Shown: positions 59,352-64,000 of the stretch, in pieces | How positions within the stretch are numbered: the stretch's first letter is position 1 | How the letters are laid out: every line of letters begins with the position of its first letter | From: Stomorhina lunata | Lineage: Eukaryota > Arthropoda > Insecta > Diptera > Rhiniidae | Assembly: GCA_933228675.1 (NCBI GenBank) | Contig: OW121741.1 | Span: 36,485,952-36,549,951 of the forward strand | Length of the DNA: 64,000 nucleotides | Direction of reading: 5' to 3' | The notes under the pieces: model-generated | What the model saw: the letters and a program-made list of their open reading frames with translations, nothing else | Told to the model about the DNA's origin: nothing | The model's database searches: none | Program-made: the position numbers and the translations under genes

Positions 59352-60872
59352 ATGGCTATAACATTGGAATTTAAAGTGTTGTGCGATATTCTTTTTGAAC
59401 AACCAAGCAGTTCGAGAGCAGAAAAAATTAAAATAATCATGCGATATGCTAAAAGTCAAACTAACTCCATGATTCTCAATAGTGAGGAAGACAAAGTCGT
59501 AAAATTTGTAAAGTTATTTGAACTTAAAATTAAGTCGGTTAATTACTGTTTAAAAAGATTTGAATCAAAATTTAAAGACTGGCTGAAGGACTCAATTGAG
59601 CTTAAAACTTCTGGTGCTGGAGCCCCTCTAAAAAACTATGATGATCTCGGAGAAAGATCTAAAAAGATGCGATTATCCGAAGTTCTTTCTACTCATTCGG
59701 ATACTGAAATCAAAGATTCCTTTAAGGAAGTGCTCAAACGAAATAATCAACCAGCTGAAGCTAAACAAATAGCAGATATTCTCCCAGAGGCTTCTCCTAA
59801 ACGTCTTAAGCGAATTATTAAGAGTATACCAACTCCTTCTTCTCAATCAGAATTTTCGGAGGAAGAAGCACTTGCTCTTATGCTCGAGTTGAAATTGAGT
59901 AAAAATAAATATATTAAACTCTGTAAGGCATTACGAGACAAAGGACACTCAATTTTACCAGGATATAATGCGTTATTAAAAACCAAAAAAAACTTAATAC
60001 CAACAAACGTGATAGGAGACGAAAGTGCATCTGTGGATTTATCAAAATTATTGGAAAATACGGCATCAAGGCTGATATCTACTACATTGTCTGAAGAAGA
60101 AGCCAAGAAACTTGACAACAAGGACTTAACTTTAATATGTAAATGGGGATGTGACGGTTTATCTGGATTACCGGAATACAAACAATCAACATCTCATCAG
60201 AACACAAATGACTACAGAAGCGTTTTTATGGCATCCCTAGTACCACTAAGATTAAGAAAGAATCGTTCTGAACCATCCACATCAAAAGAGCGTACTGAAT
60301 ATGTGTGGGTTAACACATCTCCAGGATCAAAGGCATTTTGCAGACCGATCAGATTCGAATATTTAAAAGAAAATGCAGCAAGCACAAAAAATTGGGTTGA
60401 TGATATCAAATATTCAATAGACAATTTGAGTCTAGTCTGCATAGACATACATGGATATTTGATTAATGTAAATTTTGAGCTTCAATTGACAATGATAGAT
60501 GGAAAAGTAAGCAACGCTATAACGGAAACCCATTCAACTTGGAAATGCTCATTATGCGGAAAGAAGAAATCGGAATTTCTACAAACTTCAGAAGATGCAT
60601 CAGCTAGTACTGCAATTAATCAAGAGGTTCTGGAATTTGGTATATCGCCCCTACATGCACGTATCCGATTTTTAGAATTTATGCTACATATAGCATATGA
60701 TCTGAAATATAGGAATATACCTGATAATCAGCTAAAATCCGTGAGAAATAATAAGGAACTGTTTGAAATGAGATCCAGTGAAAAAAAAAAGGATTCAGGA
60801 AGAATTCAAAACTATGACGGGTCTAAACATAGACAAACCACTTGTAGGATATGGCAGTACAAACGATGGTAA
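59352..60872 (+). CDS. RAG1/Transib-like DDE transposase, N-terminal part
   Basis: Cut-and-paste transposase of the RAG1-related group (Transib, with CACTA/Mirage/Chapaev as relatives). Starts at an ATG and is open for 506 codons, but the family-like sequence ends near codon 477 at an A10 run (60781-60790), after which this frame reads unrelated residues. Residues 90-113 (GAPLKNY...RSKKMRL) resemble the nonamer-binding start of RAG1. CKWGCDGLSG holds the first catalytic Asp (D268). FCRPIRFEY follows at about 337-345. LTMIDGK holds the second (D383). CSLC (C399, C402) lies 16 residues later, close to the 19 in RAG1. SPLHARIRFLEF precedes the break. A single-base indel in the A run probably separates it from its C-terminal part. 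Confidence 0.82.
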   Translation: MAITLEFKVLCDILFEQPSSSRAEKIKIIMRYAKSQTNSMILNSEEDKVVKFVKLFELKIKSVNYCLKRFESKFKDWLKDSIELKTSGAGAPLKNYDDLGERSKKMRLSEVLSTHSDTEIKDSFKEVLKRNNQPAEAKQIADILPEASPKRLKRIIKSIPTPSSQSEFSEEEALALMLELKLSKNKYIKLCKALRDKGHSILPGYNALLKTKKNLIPTNVIGDESASVDLSKLLENTASRLISTTLSEEEAKKLDNKDLTLICKWGCDGLSGLPEYKQSTSHQNTNDYRSVFMASLVPLRLRKNRSEPSTSKERTEYVWVNTSPGSKAFCRPIRFEYLKENAASTKNWVDDIKYSIDNLSLVCIDIHGYLINVNFELQLTMIDGKVSNAITETHSTWKCSLCGKKKSEFLQTSEDASASTAINQEVLEFGISPLHARIRFLEFMLHIAYDLKYRNIPDNQLKSVRNNKELFEMRSSEKKKDSGRIQNYDGSKHRQTTCRIWQYKRW

Positions 60873-61389
60873 TACGGCCAGGCGATTCTTTGAAAATTAT
60901 GAAACAACTTCAAAGATTACTGGAATTGATGAGGAAGTTCTTCGTAAATGTTACGTAATATTATCGGCAATAAATAGCAAATATCAAATAAATGCTGAAA
61001 AATTTCATTGCTATGCCCTCAACGCGTTAACTCGTATACGACATTTGTATCACTGGAAAGAAATTACACCAACAGTTCATAAAGTCCTTCAACATGGTCG
61101 TGAAATAATTGAATCAAATCTTCTCCCACTTGGTGAACTGACAGAAGAGGCCCAGGAAGCGCGGAATTCAGATTTCAAGTATATCCAACTATTTAATACC
61201 AGAAAATGCTCAAGAAAATCGCAAAATCAGGATCTAATAAATTATCTCTTGTTGTCTTCTGATCCTGCTCTATCAACGATAAGAAAGAAATGGTGGAGCA
61301 GTTATACAAAAACTTCTGAAAACGAACACCTGGAAGAGGTTCTTGATATAATAGATTGTACTGATTATTTTACTGAAAATAAAAATTAA
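60778..61389 (+). CDS. RAG1/Transib-like DDE transposase, C-terminal part (other frame)
   Basis: Continues the transposase in the next frame from the A10 run. Its first codon is GTG, not ATG, so it is a continuation and not a separate gene. From the N-terminus: GSTNDGNTARRFF (RAG1 has a similar NGNFARK block), then EKFHCYAL, the zinc-type pair HKVLQH (H101 and H106 of this part, the same H-x4-H as RAG1), and LTEEAQEARN, where E127 aligns with the third catalytic acid of RAG1 (GNESGN). It ends CSRKSQNQDL, LLLSSDPAL and a stop at 61389. Poly(A) signals AATAAA follow at 61418 and 61458. Either a pseudogene broken at the homopolymer, a sequencing error, or a slippage-dependent reading; the sequence alone cannot decide. 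Confidence 0.8.
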   Translation: MKKKRIQEEFKTMTGLNIDKPLVGYGSTNDGNTARRFFENYETTSKITGIDEEVLRKCYVILSAINSKYQINAEKFHCYALNALTRIRHLYHWKEITPTVHKVLQHGREIIESNLLPLGELTEEAQEARNSDFKYIQLFNTRKCSRKSQNQDLINYLLLSSDPALSTIRKKWWSSYTKTSENEHLEEVLDIIDCTDYFTENKN

Positions 61390-61529
61390 GTAAATAACTA
61401 CTTTTATATAAATATGTAATAAAAACTGTAAGTTTAAACTTTAACTACAAATACTTCAATAAAATGTATTTCACCTTTTAATATAAGTACAAATTATTTA
61501 CATTTTGATATTTCATAAATCCTCATGAT
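61390..61529 (+). terminator. 3' UTR and poly(A) signals of the transposase
   Basis: AATAAA at 61418-61423 and 61458-61463, 29 and 69 bp after the stop codon. The right inverted repeat begins soon after. Confidence 0.5.
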
Positions 61530-61985
61530 ATTTTCTTTAAAAAAATAAAAAAATATTTGTTTGTTATCGAAGGATCATTGTCATCTTATAGTGAAATATT
61601 TGAGTATGATTATTAATTTTATATGCACAAATTCATCACTTATATTTAAATAAACAGTGTAAAAATGCTACGGGGGCCAAAGTTTTCAGAGTTTTTTAAG
61701 ACTTGGTATTAATGCTTTATATACATGTTTAGTATCATTAGATCGGGAAAGACTAGGAGATTAGCACTAAGTAAAAGTTTTTTTTAAGTGCGTTACTTTT
61801 TTTACACTTTGTATCGTAAAACAAAAAAAAATTGTTTTTCTGCTTTTTTAAGGAAAATATTTTTAATCTTTGATATTCTGTGGAAATGACATGGATAAAG
61901 ATATTACAATGAAATTTTGTAGTAATGTAGACCAATAAGATGTAAAAGCAATAGACTAAAAAAAATTCCCAATTTTAACTTAAAA
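61530..61985 (-). repeat. Right terminal inverted repeat of the RAG1-like transposon
   Basis: Partner of 48442-48925. The match ends at about AACTTAAAAA (61985). Confidence 0.9.
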
Positions 61986-62136
61986 ATTCCCCAATTCCCA
62001 ACTGGGGAAAAAGGTGTTTCAAAAAATGAGTTTTTTTACAAATATGGCAACACTGTCTCTATTTGCAGCGCGTTTCAGAAAAAACTTTTCTAATCAATAA
62101 CAGATATATTGGAAAATATGAACATTATAATTTTTT
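61986..62136. other. Spacer between RAG1-like transposon and FB3
   Basis: 151 bp containing a short palindromic patch (TTCCCCAATTCCCAACTGGGGAA). The nine bases before FB3 are TAATTTTTT; the partner duplication would be beyond the window. Confidence 0.5.
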
Positions 62137-64000
62137 AAGGGTGTGAAGATAAATTCGTCAGTTAAATACGTCCCACACCTATGTTAAATACGTTCCACAC
62201 ACTGTTAAGCTGATTTTGAAAAAAGACATATTTATTTTTTTACAAAAAATAGCAACAAAAAATAAATTTTTTTAAAAATTTTATTATTTTTCAATCAAAA
62301 ACATTTTAAACTACAATCTAACAAAAACAAAAAAAGATTTACAAATTATTTTCATATAAAAAAATGTAATCTATAACAAGAATATTCATGACGATATTTC
62401 CGATATTTAGAGAAAACATGAATCGGGGTAGCGAAAGACAGGAAGTAGCCCAGGACTAGTAGAAGGTATGACCATATCGGATATGTCAAGTTTTGGGCCG
62501 ATATCGGAGATATAAATTTTTGAAAATTTTAATTTTTCATATATTTCGTATGAAATAATAGACATTTTCAAGTCGATATATTTCATATTTAGAGAAAACA
62601 TGAATCGGGGTAGCGAAAGACAGGGAGTAGCCTAGGACTAGTAGAAGCTATGACCATATCGGATATGTCAAGTTTTGGGCCGATATCGGAGATATAAATT
62701 TTTGAAAATTTTAATTTTTCATATATTTCATATGAAAAAATAGAAATTTTCAAGTCGATATATTTCATATTTAGAGAAAACATGAATCGGGGTAGCGAAA
62801 GACAGGGAGTAGCCTAGGACTAGTAGAAGCTATGACCATATCGGATATGTCAAGTTTTGGGCCGATATCGGAGATATAAATTTTTGAAAATTTTCAATTT
62901 TCATATATTTCATATGAAAAAATAGAAATTTTCAAGTCGATATATTTCATATTTAGAGAAAACATGAATCGGGGTAGCGAAAGACAGGGAGTAGCATAGG
63001 ATTAGTAGAAGCTATGACCATATTGGATATGTCAAGTTTTGGGCCGATATCGGAGATATAAATTTTTGAAAATTTTCACTTTTCATATATTTTATATGAA
63101 AAAATTGAAATTTTCAAGTCGACATATTTCATATTTAGAGAAAACATGAATCGGGGTAGCGAAAGACAGAAACTAGCCTAGGACTAGTAGAAGCTATGAC
63201 CATATCGGATATGTCAAGTTTTGGGCCGATATCGGAGATATAAATTTTTGAAAATTTTCACTTTTCATATATTTTATATGAAAAAATTGAAATTTTCAAG
63301 TCGATATATTTCATATTTAGAGAAAACATGAATCGGGGTAGCGAAAGACAGGAAGTAGCCTAAGACTAGTAGAAGCTATGACCATATTGGATATGTCAAG
63401 TTTTGGGCCGATATCGGAGATATAAATTTTTGAAAATTTTCACTTTTCATATATTTTATATGAAAAAATTGAAATTTTCAAGTCGATATATTTCATATTT
63501 AGAGAAAACATGAATCGGGGTAGCGAAAGACAGGAAGTAGCCTAGGACTAGTAGAAGCTATGACCATATTGGATATGTCAAGTTTTGGGCCGATATCGGA
63601 GATATAAATTTTTGAAAATTTTAATTTTTTATATATTTCATATGCAAAAATAGAGTATATTTAAGTCGATATATTTCATATTTAGAGAAAACATGAATCG
63701 GGGTAGCGAAAGACAGGAAGTAGCCTAGGACTAGTAGAAGCTATGACCATATTGGATATGTCAAGTTTTGGGCCGATATCGGAGATATAAATTTTTGAAA
63801 ATTTTAATTTTTTATATATTTCATATGCAAAAATAGAGTATATTTAAGTCGATCCAATCGATATTTAGAGAAAACATGAATTGGGGAAGCGAAAGACAGG
63901 AAGTAGCCTAGGACTAGTAGAAGCTATGACCATATTGGATATGTCAAGTTTTGGGCCGATATCGGAGATATAAATTTTTGAAAATTTTCACTTTTCATAT
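62137..64000. mobile_element. Foldback element FB3, left portion (continues beyond window)
   Basis: Starts AAGGGTGTGAAGATAAATTC. Its first 267 bp (62137-62403) are nearly identical to the FB2 end, followed by about 8.8 minus-orientation 182-bp monomers to the window end. Same subfamily as FB2. Its right end and target duplication are not visible. Confidence 0.92.

Larger units (their letters stand above)
48442..61985 (+). mobile_element. RAG1/Transib-like DNA transposon, split by FB2
   Basis: Long terminal inverted repeats (48442-48925 and 61530-61985) enclose FB2 and, to its right, a transposase gene. Removing FB2 and one 9-bp duplication leaves about 3.7 kb, a normal size for an autonomous element of this kind. 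The exact termini are uncertain: the arms lose similarity at TTTTAAGTTAAAATTGGG, no flanking duplication was found, and no CACWATG end typical of Transib is visible at the break. Confidence 0.75.

Noticed and set aside
48442..61985. A 5-bp Transib-type target duplication
   Set aside because: Looked for at the visible arm ends and at the nearby CACC/GGTG positions; the flanks do not match, so none is claimed.

Overview
The window comes from the nuclear genome of a higher (cyclorrhaphan) fly. It is AT-rich and eukaryotic. It holds one exon of a P4-type ATPase, and an rDNA fragment in which the 5.8S gene is followed by a separate 2S rRNA gene, a split typical of Diptera. It also holds Jockey/I-like LINE debris and foldback elements with 9-bp target duplications. 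A calliphorid or muscid-like species would fit, but the species cannot be read from the sequence. Almost everything here is repetitive DNA; only one host gene exon is convincing.

Layout. 1-11850: four arrays of a 31-bp satellite (family A), separated by unrecognised AT-rich DNA and one hairpin (foldback/MITE-like) element. 11850-18120: decayed LINE copies, including 3'-end fragments, RNase H-tail fragments amplified in place, and a frameshifted reverse transcriptase. 20147-24445: a second 31-bp array (family B), which is family A in reverse orientation with a diverged 9-bp segment and contains an 857-bp higher-order repeat. 25312-26375 (minus): the N-terminal coding exon of an ATP10-like flippase. 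No downstream exon is visible, so the 25 kb to its left is probably all intron. 26698-41010: two oppositely oriented arrays of a third, palindromic 31/32-bp satellite (C and D). The first is split by a 9.8-kb foldback element (FB1) made of 171-bp monomers, with a 2.1-kb rDNA fragment (18S 3' part, ITS1, 5.8S, 2S, ITS2, 28S 5' stub) at its centre. 41010-48440: a tRNA-like sequence, a LINE 3' end, a 1.08-kb MITE and a degenerate 190-bp repeat. 48442-61985: a DNA transposon with terminal inverted repeats of about 450-490 bp and a RAG1/Transib-like DDE transposase, its 5' part split by a second foldback element (FB2, 182-bp monomers). 62137-end: the start of a third foldback element (FB3), nearly identical to FB2.

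How the parts relate. FB1 and FB2 share a 17-bp terminal motif (GTGTGAAGATAAATTCG) and 9-bp target duplications, yet carry unrelated internal tandem repeats. They therefore look like one mobilisation system that amplifies different satellite-length cargos and, in FB1, has acquired a piece of the rDNA unit. FB1 landed inside satellite C and FB2 inside the RAG1-like transposon, which gives a relative chronology. The RAG1-like transposase keeps the aligned catalytic D, D and E and both metal-binding pairs, but its frame is broken at an A10 run.

The most notable observations are the foldback family with satellite cargo and rDNA capture, the RAG1-like transposase, and the common ancestry of satellites A and B. 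All family assignments come from reading the sequence; no database search was run.
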